DNA of 64,000 nt from Balaenoptera acutorostrata (GCF_949987535.1 NC_080067.1:41203533-41267532), one strand, 5' to 3'; positions 1 to 12,719 are shown, numbered from the stretch's first letter. The notes: a model not told the origin generated them from the letters alone. A program made the numbers and translations.

Positions 1-124
1 TTTTGAGCAACATCCTGAGACACTTAACAGATATTTAGCTGCAATAAACTTTCTATAGATTTGTCATAGCTTGAGAAAAGTGAAACTGGGAATGTTACCC
101 TAGAGTCAAATATGGTGTAGAAAA

Positions 125-290
125 TGCCTTGGAAAATAGAAGTTTGTATCCTATCCCCCCACGTGCTGGTGGTGACCTTGAGCAAGTCATTTTACCTCAT
201 TGAAGCCTCAGTTCCTCATGTAAATGAGCATCAAAATAACTACACCATGGTGTTTGTGTGAGGATTAAGCAAAATAACAAATGTGGTTTT
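125..290 (+). mobile_element. MIR SINE fragment
   Basis: Diverged MIR (ancient tRNA-derived SINE). It has the core 'gaccttgagcaagtcatttt', then 'cctcagttcctcatgtaaat' and the 'gtgaggattaagc' segment, in the order of the MIR consensus. No TSD is visible, as expected at this age. Confidence 0.75.
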
Positions 291-479
291 CCAGAGCTAT
301 TCTTAACCTCAAGTGTTTGGTTGATGTTCATTTTAAACATATATCATTTTATTTAACATGAGAAAGTGTTCATAATATATTGTTAAATGAAAACAGTAGA
401 TTACCATATTATTCATAAGATAATCTAAATTTTGTAATTAGACATTCACATCACGGTATCCAGCATGAATTTCTCCCTC

Positions 480-1560
480 AGGCTCTGGATTTGTACCTGC
501 AGCTGCCCACTTGACATCTCTGCTTGGATCTTAGACTTTCTGTGTCCAAAACCAAACTCCTGACTCCCCAACCCCACCCAACCTGCCTTTCCTCCAGCAT
601 TCTCCATCTCAATTAATTACAGTTAATTTCCTCCATCCTCTTAGTTGCAAAAGCCAAAACTTGGGAATCATTCTTGGCCCTTCTTTTTCTCTCCTGCCCC
701 ACATCTAATCTGTCAGCAAATCTCACTGGCCCTTCTTTCAAAATATATCCAAATTCCAACTGTTCCTCACCTCCTCCACTGCTGCCATCCAACTCAACTC
801 CCATCCCTCCCCTGGGTTACCGCCATGGCCTCCTAACTGGTCCTAATGCTATTGCCCTTACACAGCCTCCTTTTAAACCCTAAGTTATTTCATGTCACTG
901 TTCTGTGTAGAACCCTCCAGTGCCTCTCCGTCCACTCAGAGTCAAAGCCAAAGCCCTTACAGTGGTCCAGCAGAGCCCTACCTGATCTGACACTCCCAAC
1001 TCCACAGTACTTCCTGGCCCTCTTCATTCTTCCTGCCTCTGCTCACTCTGCTCCTGCCACATGGGCCTCTTGGATGTTCCTGACACAGACCAAGTCCACT
1101 CATGCTCCAGTGCCTTGTACCTGCATTTACCTGCCTGTTCTTCCCCAGCCAACCGCATGACTACCCCTTCACCACTTTCAGGTCTCATCTCTCAAAGAGC
1201 ACCTTCTCAGTGAGGTCTTCACAGCTCCCTATTTCATATAGCCACCCCACCCCTACCCTATACTCCCCATCCCCCTTCCCTGCATTTTTCTTCATGAAAC
1301 TTATCACCATTTGACATTACTAACACTTGGTGTGTGTATATGTGTGTATGTATGTGCATATATGTATACACACATACACACACAAGCATATATGTAATTT
1401 GTTTATTTGTTCATTGTCAGACAGTCCACAGTAGCATATAAGCTCCATGAGGGCAGGGATCTCTGTTTATCACTGCTATAGCCCCACTACTCAGAATGGT
1501 GCCTGGCACAGAGAAGGCTCTGAGTAAATAATTTTGGAATAAGTAAGTGAATTATTTATC
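480..1560 (+). mobile_element. Ancient L2-type LINE, 3' portion
   Basis: About 1.1 kb of an old LINE resembling the L2 3' region. Landmarks in order: 'gacatctctgcttggatctt', 'aaccaaactcctgac', 'caccttctcagtgaggtctt', 'cttatcaccatttgacatta', 'aagctccatgagggcaggga' and 'gtgcctggcacagagaagg'. A TG/TA microsatellite interrupts it at 1328-1392. Open frames here (for example 846-1160) are chance frames in T/C-rich repeat sequence. The same family recurs at 17.5-18.7 and 58.8-59.9 kb. L2 is the best label I can give without a library search. Confidence 0.65.
1328..1392. repeat. TG/TA-rich microsatellite
   Basis: Imperfect TGTG/TATG run passing into CACA/CATA. It lies inside the L2-type element and is its own imperfect inverted repeat (TG run, then CA run). 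Confidence 0.85.
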
Positions 1561-1671
1561 TGTGTTTATTAAACAAATGTTTTTGAACCCCCACCCTGTG
1601 CCAAGCGTTGTTCCAGGAGATTGAAATACCACAGTAAATAAAACAGACAAAGAAACTGTTCTTACAGAGCC
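1561..1671 (-). repeat. Ancient interspersed repeat fragment
   Basis: Segment with 'caccctgtgccaagcgttgt' and 'gtaaataaaacagacaaaga'. It matches the widespread mammalian motif series 'tgtgccaggcactgtt...gaacaaaacagacaa'. The same signature starts the antisense element at 17.49 kb, so the two are likely one family. The family name is not assigned. Confidence 0.5.
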
Positions 1672-1813
1672 TTATCTATCTATCTATCTATCTTTCTATC
1701 TATCTAACAACTATCTATCTCTACCTGTACTTGTATCTATATATCTATAGCTATATGTACACCTACATATATCTATCTGTTTGTCTATCTTTCTATCTAT
1801 TTACCTACTTATC
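1672..1813. repeat. (TATC)n tetranucleotide repeat
   Basis: About 140 bp of imperfect TATC/TCTA repeats, broken by substitutions and an 'aacaa' interruption. Likely length-variable. Confidence 0.9.
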
Positions 1814-2035
1814 AAACACTGGAAAATGTGATGGGATTATGGGTGATTTTCCATATTTGTGCTCTTCTGTACTTTCTAAGTTTTCTAAGTTGATGGGTGA
1901 TCGCTAATCGGAAACAACTACATAGGTAGGAAAGAGTAGTAAAGGAACAGTTAAATGCAGAGGAAAACCTATCGTGTGCTCATGTGAACTCAGTCAAACA
2001 TCCGATGAAGTATCAAACCTTTGTATTCCTGGTTT

Positions 2036-2152
2036 GCTTGTTTGTTTGTTTTGGCTGTGCGGCTTGCGGGATCTCAGTTCCCTGACCAGGGATTAAACCT
2101 GGGCCACAGCAGTGAAAGCCAGAATCCTAACCACTAGGCAACCAGGGAACAC
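2036..2152 (-). mobile_element. CHR-1-type tRNA-derived SINE
   Basis: Read on the minus strand it starts 'gttccctggttgcctagtgg', carries a degraded Pol III B-box region 'aggtttaatccctggtcagg', and ends in an A-rich tail that appears as a (TTTG)n run on the plus strand. This is the short CHR SINE form. I could not define a convincing TSD. Confidence 0.85.
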
Positions 2153-2169
2153 TCTCCTGCTGTTTTTGA

Positions 2170-2405
2170 AGCAACTGTGGCATTGAAATTAAGAGCAAGA
2201 TTGCTGGGGACAAATTGTCTGGGTTTTAATCCATACTAGTTACATGACCTTAATTAAGCACTCTCTGTTTCAGTTTCCTCATCTGAAATTGGAAATAATA
2301 ATAGTATCTACTTTATTAGGTTCATGTGAGGATTGAGTTAATACATGTAAAGTACTTAGAAAAGTACACAACACAGAACTAATAATCAGTGATACACACT
2401 ATTAT
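2170..2405 (+). mobile_element. MIR SINE
   Basis: Nearly full-length MIR: 'tgggttttaatcc', 'catgaccttaattaagca', 'cagtttcctcatctg', 'aataataatagtatctact', 'atgtgaggattgagttaata' and 'catgtaaagtacttagaaaa' all appear in consensus order. Confidence 0.9.
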
Positions 2406-4670
2406 TGTTTTGTTGGCATTATAGTTATCTTTATTATTATTGAATAAAGGCGGGGGGATATTTATTCTCCAGACCATTTCATTTAATTATGCATCCACTG
2501 GCTCCTAGAAAAAAATACTGTTTAGAATTTTACTCTCACGCACAAATTTGAACAGCTTATTCATAGTAATGTCTTCTGCTGGTAAATTCCTTGGGAACTA
2601 AAGAACAATTCTTAGAATAGGAGCAGTCTACCCTCAGAAGTCCAGTTCAGCTCTTCGACCCGTCTCAGACACGGTCTGTGGCAGCCGATTTTCTGGTCAT
2701 GTGAGTAGAGAGTCAGGTTACCGTCTCCCGAGCTGCCACAGAAAGAGCAGGGACAATGAATCTGTGTAATTGGCACTCCAGTGTGAATGCCTGGATGCCC
2801 AAGGCGAAGCTAGTTATATTAACTAGAGAAACCACTATGTTGTCTCAGAAAAAATAATTGATTTAACCCCAGATCACATTTAAGATTTATAACACTACTG
2901 TGTATCAGGTGAGTATAGGTAACTCTTTCAGAAACTTATTTAAGTGCCCCATCGTTTGACAAGTGGTTATACCTTATCAAGTTCAACCTTGCAGGTTTTA
3001 GTACTTCAGTAATTATTTATTTGTTCATTTGTTTTTGCTTCTCTGACTGTATGTCCAGCCCAAACCAATTATATTATTACTTGAAAATGTTTTCATTTAG
3101 CATTTTGTCATACTCATTTACAAATAATCCAATTAAGCTGATCAAGCGTAGTGCTTATTACAGGAGTGTTAAGATATCTGTGAATTCTACACTTCAGCAG
3201 TTATTTTTATTATAGTTAGGGATGTTTACAAGTGTAGGGGAGGAAAAATGTTCCTCCTACCCTTTTAGATTCTGTGACTGGTCTAACAATAAAAATTGGC
3301 TTAAGACAGATTACAGGAGAAAAACAAATTTAGTTTTGTACATACAGGAGCCATAAAAATATGAGACCCAAAGGCAGTCCAGCAGTTAAGGCTTATATTC
3401 CATCCTGAGCTAAGGAAAGGGATGGGGGCTTGGGGCTTCAAAGGGGAGGAGGGTAATTCACAGAAAGTTAAGAAAAGCAAATGTTTATCCTGTCATGCAA
3501 GTAAGTCTTCCAGATAAAAAAATACCCCTGGTATTAGCTCCTTTTCTGGGCCAGGCCTGCTATCTAAATTCTTTTAGACAGTTAAGAGAGAAGTAAGAGT
3601 TTTTCCTGAGTCTGCTGGGTCTTGATTGTTTCAGCTCAAAATAATCCACGTGCCAAAGTGCCACATTTTGGGGTGGCATAGACTGCTCCCCTTTGCAAGG
3701 CAACTTCATAATATGGTACAAAATCTTAACATTAACCCATGTCCTCCAAGACTAGGATGCTCCAAGGCAAGACTCCACGACTGCATTTCCATTTCAACAA
3801 CTAAACAGAAGTGACAAACTTCAAGTCCATTGCAGTAGCCTAGGTGCGCTTTGCGTATATACTTGACATTTGAACACTTATTTTCTCTCTGTTCCACGCC
3901 ATACTTAGCACTCTCTCTGTCACTACCTGCTCAATTCTTGTAATTTTAAGAGCAGTGCCAGGGTAGCATGCCAAAGAGGGTACAGAATTATCAATCTGAA
4001 GGAAGTATCAGAGGCAATCTGTTCCATTCCTCTGGCTTCAGGCTGAGTTGGACAATTAAGAGTCTAAACTTGCACAGTCCTTTACCTTCTTCCAAGCAAT
4101 TGAGATGTTTGCGTGATAAATGAGGTGTATTTGAACACCAGCGTAGAGTGCTTAATTCTAGTTAAGCTCAGTCCATTTTTCATGTCAGCAGTTCTCCCCT
4201 CAGACCTCAGCTGAGCATGAATCCAAGTCCTTTGATGAATATCAAATGATCATCAGCTCATGACAACATGTAATAGGAATTAATCTGGAGTATGTGCCTG
4301 TCAGCACAGAATCGATGATACCTGTGGGTGGTTTAAAGCTGCAACGCAAATAAACATAGCCATCTGAATGCGAAAAAGAAGCAGTGTTCAAAAATCTGTT
4401 TCATTAAAAGTCCCTTTGTACTTAACTATCAGAGAAGGTGTGTCCAAGGAGAGATCATGGGAAGGACAACACCCAGGAAGGAGGTAGAATCAAAGCTAAA
4501 TATCAAACACAATCCATTAGTGATGAAAATGTGGATTGTCCTCTCCGGAAATGAAGTATAATAGTTACTTGAGGGACTTAGACCAGAGCTGTGGAAAGGA
4601 AGAGGAAATTCAGGGTTTTTCTAATGTTTGTTGTCCCAGAGACAGGAAGCTTGCCCCAAACCTAGGCTGT
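2406..4670. other. Unique sequence, no gene seen
   Basis: No coding signal. Frames here are 70 codons or shorter. A stretch near 3240-3640 has a repeat-like look ('gacagattacaggagaaaaa') and may be an old LTR, but I cannot assign it. Nothing else stands out. Confidence 0.5.
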
Positions 4671-4674
4671 GTAG

Positions 4675-4920
4675 TAAAAGAGTTAAAGAGCAGGGCTGTG
4701 AACTAACATGGCCTGGGTTCATATCCTGCCTCTACCAATTACTTACTGTGTGATCCCAGTCAGTTCGCCAAAGCTCTTGGCTTCCCATTTATTAAATGGG
4801 AAAAACGTAGTCAGTGGTAGCAATGGTACCTACTTCATAAGGGGGTTGGGATGCTTAGTGATAGAACATGTGTAAGGGGCCTGGTACATAAATAGTGTTA
4901 ATAACCATTGGTTTCTATTC
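4675..4920 (+). mobile_element. MIR SINE
   Basis: MIR with 'cctgggttcatatcctgcct', 'tactgtgtgatcccagtcag' and the 'acctacttcataaggg' segment in order, followed by a diverged 3' end. Confidence 0.85.
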
Positions 4921-5960
4921 TCTGTCTAGAGTAGAATAGGAGACAAATGAGGGCAAGAGGCTCATCTTCCTCCTGACCTCAGGAAGATGCTTATTGCCAT
5001 TAAAATTCCCTTAACCCCACAAAATGTCAGCTACATTATTCAGACAATTTTAATCCCCCCAGATTCTCCCTTTCCAATACAACTCTCCTAGCTTTGCACC
5101 ACTTTTCAGTGTTCGCTCGTATGCATCCATATTTTTTCACAATTGTTATCATAGTGACTGCATGCTTTTATACTTGGATATTTTCTTTTTATTTTCCTTT
5201 GAGTCTAGGCTCCTGCTGGACCACCTTGTGCTCTTTTGTCTGCTCTGACTTGGGAAGTGACTTGGGGGCCAGGACAAATCAAGCTATTTTGTCAGGAAGA
5301 GCCTGAGCCCTTTCATCTTGAATTTCAACTCCTGATTGCTCACAATCTTGCAAAGCATTTAGCCCCAGCCTTACCCTTCCCAAAATGAATTAAAATAGAC
5401 AAGGTCCCACCTCCAAGAGTTTACAATCTTGTACGTTCCAAATGGATGCAGACCAGACATGACCCAGGCAAACAAGTTTTGAAAAATTGCAGAAATTAAA
5501 TTGTACGTGCAGACTGAGAAAGCACAAAGGGTGAACACACTTCCAGCCTAGCAGGGTGGGCTCACTGTTCAGAAAGGCTGGGACAGGAGGGGGAAGTGCT
5601 CCTTTTCCAAGCTTTTCTCTTCCTCTCTGTTGAACACTTAGTAGTTTGTTCTATACTTGGCCTCTGACATAAAAGTTAATGAAAGATAGGAGTTCTTAGC
5701 CCTCAAGAACATGCATGCAATATGGCATTTTCATGAATACTGAAGATGGAAAATAGCAAATATTTATGGTCTACAGTTTCTCTTTTGAGACTATATGTTC
5801 CCTCTTCTTCTCCTATCATGTTTAAAATAAATGACAGGATGAGAAGAGGGTAGACTTTGAATAACTGAGCAGAAATTGAAACTGTAGAAGGATGATGCTA
5901 GAGGATGGTGGAGGGAGAAAATATGGAATCATGACTTAGTCACTGATTTGTGGTTTCTCT
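4921..5960. other. Unique sequence, no gene seen
   Basis: No exon-like or repeat-like signal that I can defend. The longest frame, 70 codons at 5094-5306, has no recognisable domain. Confidence 0.5.
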
Positions 5961-5964
5961 CCTA

Positions 5965-6075
5965 TGCTGAAACATGAACTCCTTAATAGTAAGGATACTG
6001 GCAGCCTTATTCAAGTTCCATGCACCTAGAAGAGGGCTGGTCCACAGTAAGTGCTCAATAGACATCCATTAAAAA
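5965..6075 (+). mobile_element. L2 LINE 3' tail
   Basis: Short fragment with 'ctccttaatagtaaggatac' and 'cacagtaagtgctcaataga'. These match the closing part of L2 ('ctccttgagggcagg...gtgctcaataaa'). Confidence 0.6.
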
Positions 6076-7760
6076 ATAAGAAAATAGAGAACAGAATTTT
6101 GACCTCCTGAAGTTGCAGGGTTAATGAAGTTGTGCATGATAGCCTCCCCCCTGCCCCTCACTGGAATATGGAAAGTATACCAATGCAGCATCCAGCTCTC
6201 AGCAGCCATAATATCTTCTAAGGTCACTTGAGGGAGAACTCCATATCGGGATTTGAGAATTCCCAGCATCTTGTTCTTTAAATTAACGGGAGGAACACTC
6301 CAGAGCCTGCAGCAAAGACTGCTGCACTGCCACCTGAGCCCACATTTAGAGCTATAATTTGGAATCATTACCTAGTTAGAAGGGGAATCCAGTATCTCTG
6401 CATCTTAATTTTGTTTTATTAACATTCAAATAGGAAACCCCTTTGCTCACTGTGAACTTTCATGCAGCATATAGGTTGTGTGTGTCTCATTTTAAAGTCT
6501 TAACGGCATTTACATTTAAACCACACGGCTCTCAAGAATAATGTTATTTAGCTACTGAGAATAAGCATATAGTTAGCAGAAGGAAGGGACGTGGTCCCTG
6601 GAGTATTTCGAGAAACCTGCAAGGGAAGCAGAAAGTCATAACTGTGTCGTTGTGGCTAATCCAATACCTGGGCAGGTTGATTAGATTCTTGAATTTAAAT
6701 GGAAAAATTTCAGAGATTTCTGTAGTTCATGAAAGTTCTTTGCATGAATGGTAAGTGCCCTTAAGAGTTCCCCTCCCCAGTAAGTGGCATCTCAGAGCCA
6801 TCTGACCACCTTAACACAAACCGTCTATTTATAAAAAGAAGCTGTCTGGAGAATATGAAAAATCAATTCCCCCCTCAAAAATTGCAGCTGGTGCTATTTT
6901 AGTAGTTGGCAATTTTGTGGAGACACTTCATTTTCCTTAACAAATTGTCAAATGGAAATGACTATAGCACAATACCATGAAGGCATAAGAGGGACCCAGT
7001 GTTTAGCCCCTCTACCTCCCTGCTTCCAACACTATGGACAAATAAACCAGAAATGTGAAGGAACTCTGTCATAATTCATCTACAAAGCTAGGAGATCTTC
7101 CCCTTTTCCCTTTTTTTGAAGGTTAAAGATCTTTTAACAAAAAATGAACAAGACAAAATTTTTGATGCAAAGTTTCCCTACAAAGTTTCCCTTTCCGTAC
7201 CCTGAACCCCGGGGCTCAACAATTCTCCTTTCCTCACCGAAACTCTTTCAAGGTTGTGTTTGTGTGTGTGCTTGGTTAGTTACACCTAAGCTCTAACTGT
7301 GAAATGAAAGGCTCTAGTACTTACGGGTATCATGAAAACAGATTGGATGGGAGCAGGATAAGTTGCCAAATTTAGCAAAAAAACCCCCACAGTTACTTAG
7401 TTAAATTTGGATCTCAGATAGATAAATCACCAATAATTTTTCAGTATAATAAGTATCCTGCATGTAATACTTTGGACATACTTATACTAAAATAATTATC
7501 CATCATTTGTCTGAAATTCAAATTTGCCCAGGCATCCTCTGTATTATCTGGCAGCCCCTGGGAGGAGCAATGCCCTATGCCCCTGAAACCTTAGTGAGTC
7601 CATCTGTACATAAACAGACCTGGTCAGCCACCCAAGGAGGGCCAGAGTGTCTTCTGATGAAGACCCTCTGTTGTCTTCTACTACTCTTTGTTGTTGTTGT
7701 TTGAAGAGAGTGTCACCCTTTGCTTTTTTATCTTTATTTGCAAATAAAGTTTGCCATGGA
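6076..7760. other. Unique sequence, no gene seen
   Basis: AT-rich unique DNA with a short TG run near 7255-7271. Frames of up to 99 codons (6069-6368, minus) show no domain, signal peptide or membrane pattern. Confidence 0.5.
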
Positions 7761-7764
7761 AAGC

Positions 7765-7960
7765 AGGTCAGTAGACTAGAAAGGGCACCCATCTTGGCAA
7801 CAACACGTCCTAGATGTAATTCCCACTCTGACATTTATTTGCAGTGTCACCTCAGACTAATTACAATAGGGATGATAAATACCTGTTCTGCACACCTCCC
7901 AGGTGGGAGTGAGAATTAAAAGGAAAAATAAAGTTAACACAATGCCCAGTATACAAAACG
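7765..7960 (+). mobile_element. MIR SINE fragment
   Basis: MIR-like series 'gatgtaattcccactctgac', 'cagtgtcacctcagactaat', 'gatgataaatacctg' and 'aatgcccagtatac'. Strongly diverged. Confidence 0.7.
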
Positions 7961-8079
7961 ATGCACGATCTGCTCCTTAGCAAAGAAAATGCAAGAATTA
8001 CTATATCTCCAAACCTCTTGGTATAGCATTGATGGGTAGTTTTTCCTGCTACAGGTCTTTCTTTGTTTCTTTCTTTAAT

Positions 8080-8630
8080 ATTTCTATTGAAGTATAATTT
8101 ATATGTGGTAAAGTACACAAGTATTCAGTGTACAACTTGATAAATTTTTTCATCTGTGTATGCTCCTGGAGCACAGATCAGGAAGATCAAGATCTAACAA
8201 CATTTCCATCTCCCCAGAAACTTTCCTCATAACATCTTCCCAGTCAATACCACCTCCCCAGAGGTAACCGCTATTCTGACTTCTTCTACCATAGATTAAT
8301 TTTCGTGTTCTGAAAGTTCACATAAATGAAAGCAAACAGAATGTATCCTTTTGGGTCTGGCTTCTTTCGCATAATATTACATGTCTGAGATTCATCTGTA
8401 CTGTTGTGTCTATCAGTGGTTTGATCTTTTTCATTCCAGGATGACATTCCATTATATGAATATACCATGGTTTACTTATTCATTTTATTGTTGATGGATA
8501 TTAGGGTTGTTTCCATTGAATTATTATTAATAAAGCCACCCACCATGAACATTCTTGTTTATGTATTTTTGTGAGCAGACGTATTCATTTCTTTAAGATG
8601 CATAGGAGTAGAATAGCTGGGGCTTTAGAT
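8080..8630 (-). mobile_element. Old L1 (L1M-type), antisense
   Basis: Antisense 3' region of an old L1: 'ctattgaagtataatttata', 'caacatttccatctcccca', 'tccattatatgaatatacca' and 'gttgatggatattagggttg'. It is more diverged than the L1 copies at 43.4 and 56.7 kb, so it is older. Confidence 0.85.
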
Positions 8631-9639
8631 ATCTCTGTGCTCACTCTTTCAAAGTCCAGGTGGAACAGAAGTGCACAGCTTGCGTTGTAAAATTCGAATT
8701 TTTCTTTTTAAAAAAGAGGGAGGTAGGGAAGAATTAAATAATAATTCTAGAAGGAACTGCTAGCCTATTTCCTTCACCAAACCTCACCGTATGAAGGTGC
8801 ATGCTTTAAACTCACATTTCACTATAGGAGAAGCCCCTGGATTTACAGGGAGAGCTTCTTTGACACAGTTCAGAAAACAGAATCCACAGAGAATATTGGG
8901 ACTTATACCCTTAGTCACATAGGAGGGATGTAGTTAATTTAAGTTTAAACAAATATCATTAAATTAAAAGTGGTAATTTTGTCTTACGTAAAATTTATCT
9001 TCCAACTTTCACATTCGTCTTTCATCGATCTTAATATTTTTGTCAGTTCTCAAGTTGCTCCGTCACATCATAGCAGATTAACTCTTAGAAATAAAAAAAA
9101 AAAAATCAGTATTTTACAGACAAGGTTTTAAAGGTCAAAGATATACTAAATATCATTAAAGTTGTTTCCTCTTTGGAAAGAAAGAAAATATATTGAATTT
9201 TATGCAAAATAAAGTTTTCATAAACAGAGACAGTATAATGAGTTCACTTTGAATTCCCTTCGGCAGTTTGTGCCTCTTACTGCAATTTCCCTGTATAGGG
9301 ATAAAATTCTCCCTCCTGTTAGGACAGTGAGTGCTACTGCATTTTCAGCACTAGGAGGGGTGGAGGAGTTGACCTTGAGCTGGATCACCACTTGCAGTCA
9401 TCCACTACTGAGATCAGTACTAATCCACACAGGTCTGGACTGTTGGAACTACTCAGGTAAGGAGGCTTGTGGGGGAACAAGGTCAGGGAGCAGACGTGAA
9501 GACCAAAACACTATTATTATTTATTAGACGTCTTTCTAATAAAACTCCAAAAAGTTAAGAACGGGGTTGTAAAGTAAAATCATTTGTAAATTGTTGTGAA
9601 ATGTATTATTCTGCCTAAAAATATATTTCTTTAAATGTA
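8631..9639. other. Unique AT-rich sequence, no gene seen
   Basis: Contains an A13 run near 9093-9105. The 92-codon frame at 9249-9527 ends without any recognisable motif, although 'ctcaggtaagg' near 9453 would be a passable splice donor. Confidence 0.5.
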
Positions 9640-10060
9640 TAATTTAAAAAAAATTTTCGTTGAAGTGTAGTTGATTTACAATATTGTGTTAGTTTCAGGT
9701 GTACAGCAAAGTGATTCAGTTATATACATAGAATATATATAAAAGAATATCTATATATCTATTCTTTTTCAGATTCTTTTCTATTATAGGTTATTACAAG
9801 ACATTGAATGTAGTTCCCTGTGCTGCTGTATACTAAATCGTTGTTGTTTATCTGTTTTCTATAGAGTAATGTGTCTATTTTAATCCCATACTCCTGATTT
9901 ATCCCTCCCCCACCTTTCCGCTTTGGTAACCGTAAGTGTGTTTTCTGTGTCTGTGAGTCTGTTTCTGTTTTGTAAGTAAGTTCCTTTGTACTATTTTCTA
10001 GATTCCACATATAAGTGCTATAAAGACAATAGTGTCTTTCTATTTTTTTTTTTTTTTTGG
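9640..10060 (-). mobile_element. L1 LINE 3' end, antisense
   Basis: Cetartiodactyl-type L1 3' end read in reverse: 'gtagttgatttacaatattg', 'ggtgtacagcaaagtgattc', 'tagttccctgtgctgctgta' and 'ctagattccacatataagtg'. It is closed on the right by a T18 run (about 10042-10059). The frame at 9759-10010 lies in this element. No TSD was resolved. Confidence 0.85.
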
Positions 10061-10339
10061 CACTGAAATAATCAACAATACCAAAAGCCCAGTGCCGGGA
10101 TTATAAGATTAAGTACTCCAAGGACACATTTATCATGCCACAGGGCACTAGGGTACTCTGGCATGGTATCTGGTCTTTCAAAACCCATCTAGCAGGAGCT
10201 GGTGTACAGGACTAAAGCAGGTCACTGGAAAGGGAGGGAGACCAGACACAAAAGAAGCTGAGGGCTGGTCCCTGACCTCTAGGATTGAGGAATTAAAGCC
10301 CTTCCTGAACTGTGCCTCTCCCACCGTCCCCCTTGAGGA
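10061..10339. other. Unique sequence
   Basis: No repeat or coding signal recognised. The 141-codon minus frame 10178-10603 runs from here into a MIR and is treated as chance. Confidence 0.5.
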
Positions 10340-10500
10340 GTCAAGGAAATTGATTAGAGAGCAACATGGCCCTGGGAGGTAACAGACCCAGGGCCAAATC
10401 TCAGCCTTGCCACTTGCCAGCTCTGTGACTTTGCAAAGATGAACCTTTTGAGCTCCAGTTTCCTTACCTGAAAAAGGTGGGATCCACAGTGGCCACCACA
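10340..10500 (+). mobile_element. MIR SINE fragment
   Basis: Shows 'gccacttgccagctctgtga', 'gagctccagtttccttacct' and 'gaaaaaggtgggat', in MIR order. Confidence 0.75.
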
Positions 10501-11139
10501 GGATGCCTGGGAGTGTCAAGTCAAATAGGGAAGTTGATTCAGCAAATGTTAGTTCCTTCCCCCTCCCTTGCCCCACCCTCCCCCATTCTGTGTCTCTGCT
10601 CAAATACCCCTAGCAGGTCAGTACTCTCTTCTTCCTCTAGAGATTGTCTTGTCTTGCCTGCTCACACTGTTGTTTCACTTCCTGAGACGTGATTCTATTT
10701 AGAGAAAAATAAGATACCTCAGACTAGGGTCTACGGTAACTTTTGGAAAATTACAGAAATGCAATTTGAAACGGGGGTATTCAGGGTAGATTTTTCCCAT
10801 GAGAAAAAGAAACCAGGGAAACTAGTGTTTAAATTAATTGCAATGCTAATCAATTTTAGTAAAACCCAATTAAATCTGCCCCTCAGTTTTCACAGTATTT
10901 TGCATATGATAAATACTCAGCATAACCAATAGGTGTTGAAACAAATTATAATGGTCATTCTAACTCTGCATGCAACATAAGCAGAGCCAAAGCCAATTTT
11001 CCTCATAAAAACTATTCTTTATAACCAGAAGGCAATGAAACAAAAAAAATGGTGAATCTTTAAATCTTTGCCTCTTAGAGAATACTTGAAATGGTTTCAA
11101 ACTCATTTGATTGCAGCAAACTCTTGATAAACCCTTGTG
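10501..11139. other. Unique sequence, no gene seen
   Basis: C/T-rich, then AT-rich unique DNA. No exon-like or repeat-like signal that I can support. Confidence 0.5.
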
Positions 11140-11290
11140 ATTGTTTCATTTTTTCATTCATTAAATAAATATTCATCAACTGTCTACGCCAGACCAGGCA
11201 CAGGGTTTAAGATGAATTACTTGCAGCATCTCTGTTCTGGAGGACCTCACTGGTCTCTGGCAAACGAGTGACTTACAGTTATTTATTATA
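11140..11290 (-). repeat. Ancient interspersed repeat fragment
   Basis: Starts with 'cattcattaaataaatattc' and continues 'gccagaccaggcacaggg' and 'ctggaggacctcactgg'. This is the degraded 'acaaatattt...caggcactg' signature seen at 1.56 and 17.5 kb. Confidence 0.45.
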
Positions 11291-11471
11291 ATAACAAAAT
11301 ATGAAAAGAGACATTATAGACTGGATACAACATACAGTTCTTCCCTCTCAAGTTTTACCTCTCTTGCAAGTCTTCAGCTACTGGAGGGCTGCACACGCCA
11401 GACACGTCATGAGCATTTAATATGTGCTTGTAGGCTGAAAGCATATTAGCAGAAAGGGTAAAAAATTTTTT

Positions 11472-11830
11472 AACCTAGTGGTAAGACGGGAATAAAGACA
11501 CAGACCTACTAGAGAATGGAATTGAGGGTATGGGGAGGGGGAAGGGTAAGCTGGGACGAAGTGAGAGAGTGGCATGGACATATATACACTACCAAACGTA
11601 AAATAGATAGCTAGTGGGAAGCAGCCGCATAGCACAGGGAGATCAGCTCGGTGCTTTGTGACCACCTAGAGGGGTGGGATAGGGAGGGTGGGAGGGAGGG
11701 AGACGCAAGAGGGAAGAGATATGGGAACATATGTATATGTATAACTGATTCACTTTGTTATAAAGCAGAAACTAACACACCATTGTAAAGCAATTAAACT
11801 CCAATAAAGATGTTTAAAAAAAAAATTATA
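11472..11830 (+). mobile_element. L1 LINE 3' UTR, sense, 5'-truncated
   Basis: Young-looking L1 3' end with the cetartiodactyl signature: 'gggaataaagacacagacct', 'tagctagtgggaagcagccg', 'gcacagggagatcagctcgg', 'gattcactttgttataaagc' and a polyadenylation signal in 'ctccaataaagatg', followed by an A tail. This is the only L1 in the window on the + strand. No clear TSD. Confidence 0.93.
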
Positions 11831-12715
11831 AAGGGCAGCAGGTGACCAGTTAGTATCTTCCTAACTTGGAAAACACAGGCAGCCCTGAGCTTCTAGGCTA
11901 AACACAAGACTTCAAGGTAGCTGAGTAGCAGAAACTGTCTCCTTTTGTTATTTCAACTCAACAGAACAGGGCAAATCCACAAAGCAATTTTATCTACTGA
12001 AAAACAATTACAGCTGGGTGGGGGAAGAATGTCACAAAAGCGTTGGAAATTTCCTGAGAGCCAGGGTATATGAAACCTGGGCAGATTTAATCGCCCTTGC
12101 TGCAGCCAATCCTTAAATGGAGAGCTTAATCTCATTTTTATTTTTCATAAAGAATAATTTGGAGAGGCTTCAGGAAGTAAGAGGCAAAGCCCCTCCAAGT
12201 TCAAGGGAGACCTTGGCAGTTCAAGGGTAAAAGGAAGAAGAAATGTAAAATGAAGGTTACAAAAGCTGAAGTGCTTTTAAATCTTTATATCCTATAAATC
12301 CACCCTTTTAACACGAAATGTAAAGTATAAAATAATTGTCAGTTACAGAATAACAAAAGAATTTATGTTAAAAAAAAACCCACTAAGTTTTTAAGGTAAG
12401 CTCTGTTGTCAGGTTGTGTGATAAAGATAATTTATTCCTACCTTGTCTATGTCTCTCTGAGACTGTGTGTATGGCCACAGTAAGAGGAAGATCAAAGATC
12501 TAAATATGAGGCCCTTCATGGTCAGTAGGCCTGGAGCAAATGACCTTTCCAGCCCCGACTATGATAGGCCTTGGCAAACTAAAACAAAAGGGGTTGAACT
12601 CACTTCAGGTGTTGATCAGAGGAGGGCTCTTAAAGGCTTCTGTCTGTACAGGCCAGACAAGGGATGGGCTCCCCGGCTGCGTCTGTCCTGTGTGAAAATG
12701 GGATGTGTCATTGAA
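11831..12715. other. Unique sequence, no gene seen
   Basis: No repeat recognised. A 98-codon frame (12467-12763) runs into the MIR that follows and has no domain. Confidence 0.5.
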
Positions 12716-12719
12716 GATC

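Noticed and set aside
1672..1813. Regular short repeats that could suggest a CRISPR-like array
   Set aside because: Simple tetranucleotide microsatellite without spacers, in a mammalian genome.
10178..10603. 141-codon minus open frame
   Set aside because: It overlaps a MIR, has no recognisable domain and no framing splice sites, and its length is expected by chance.
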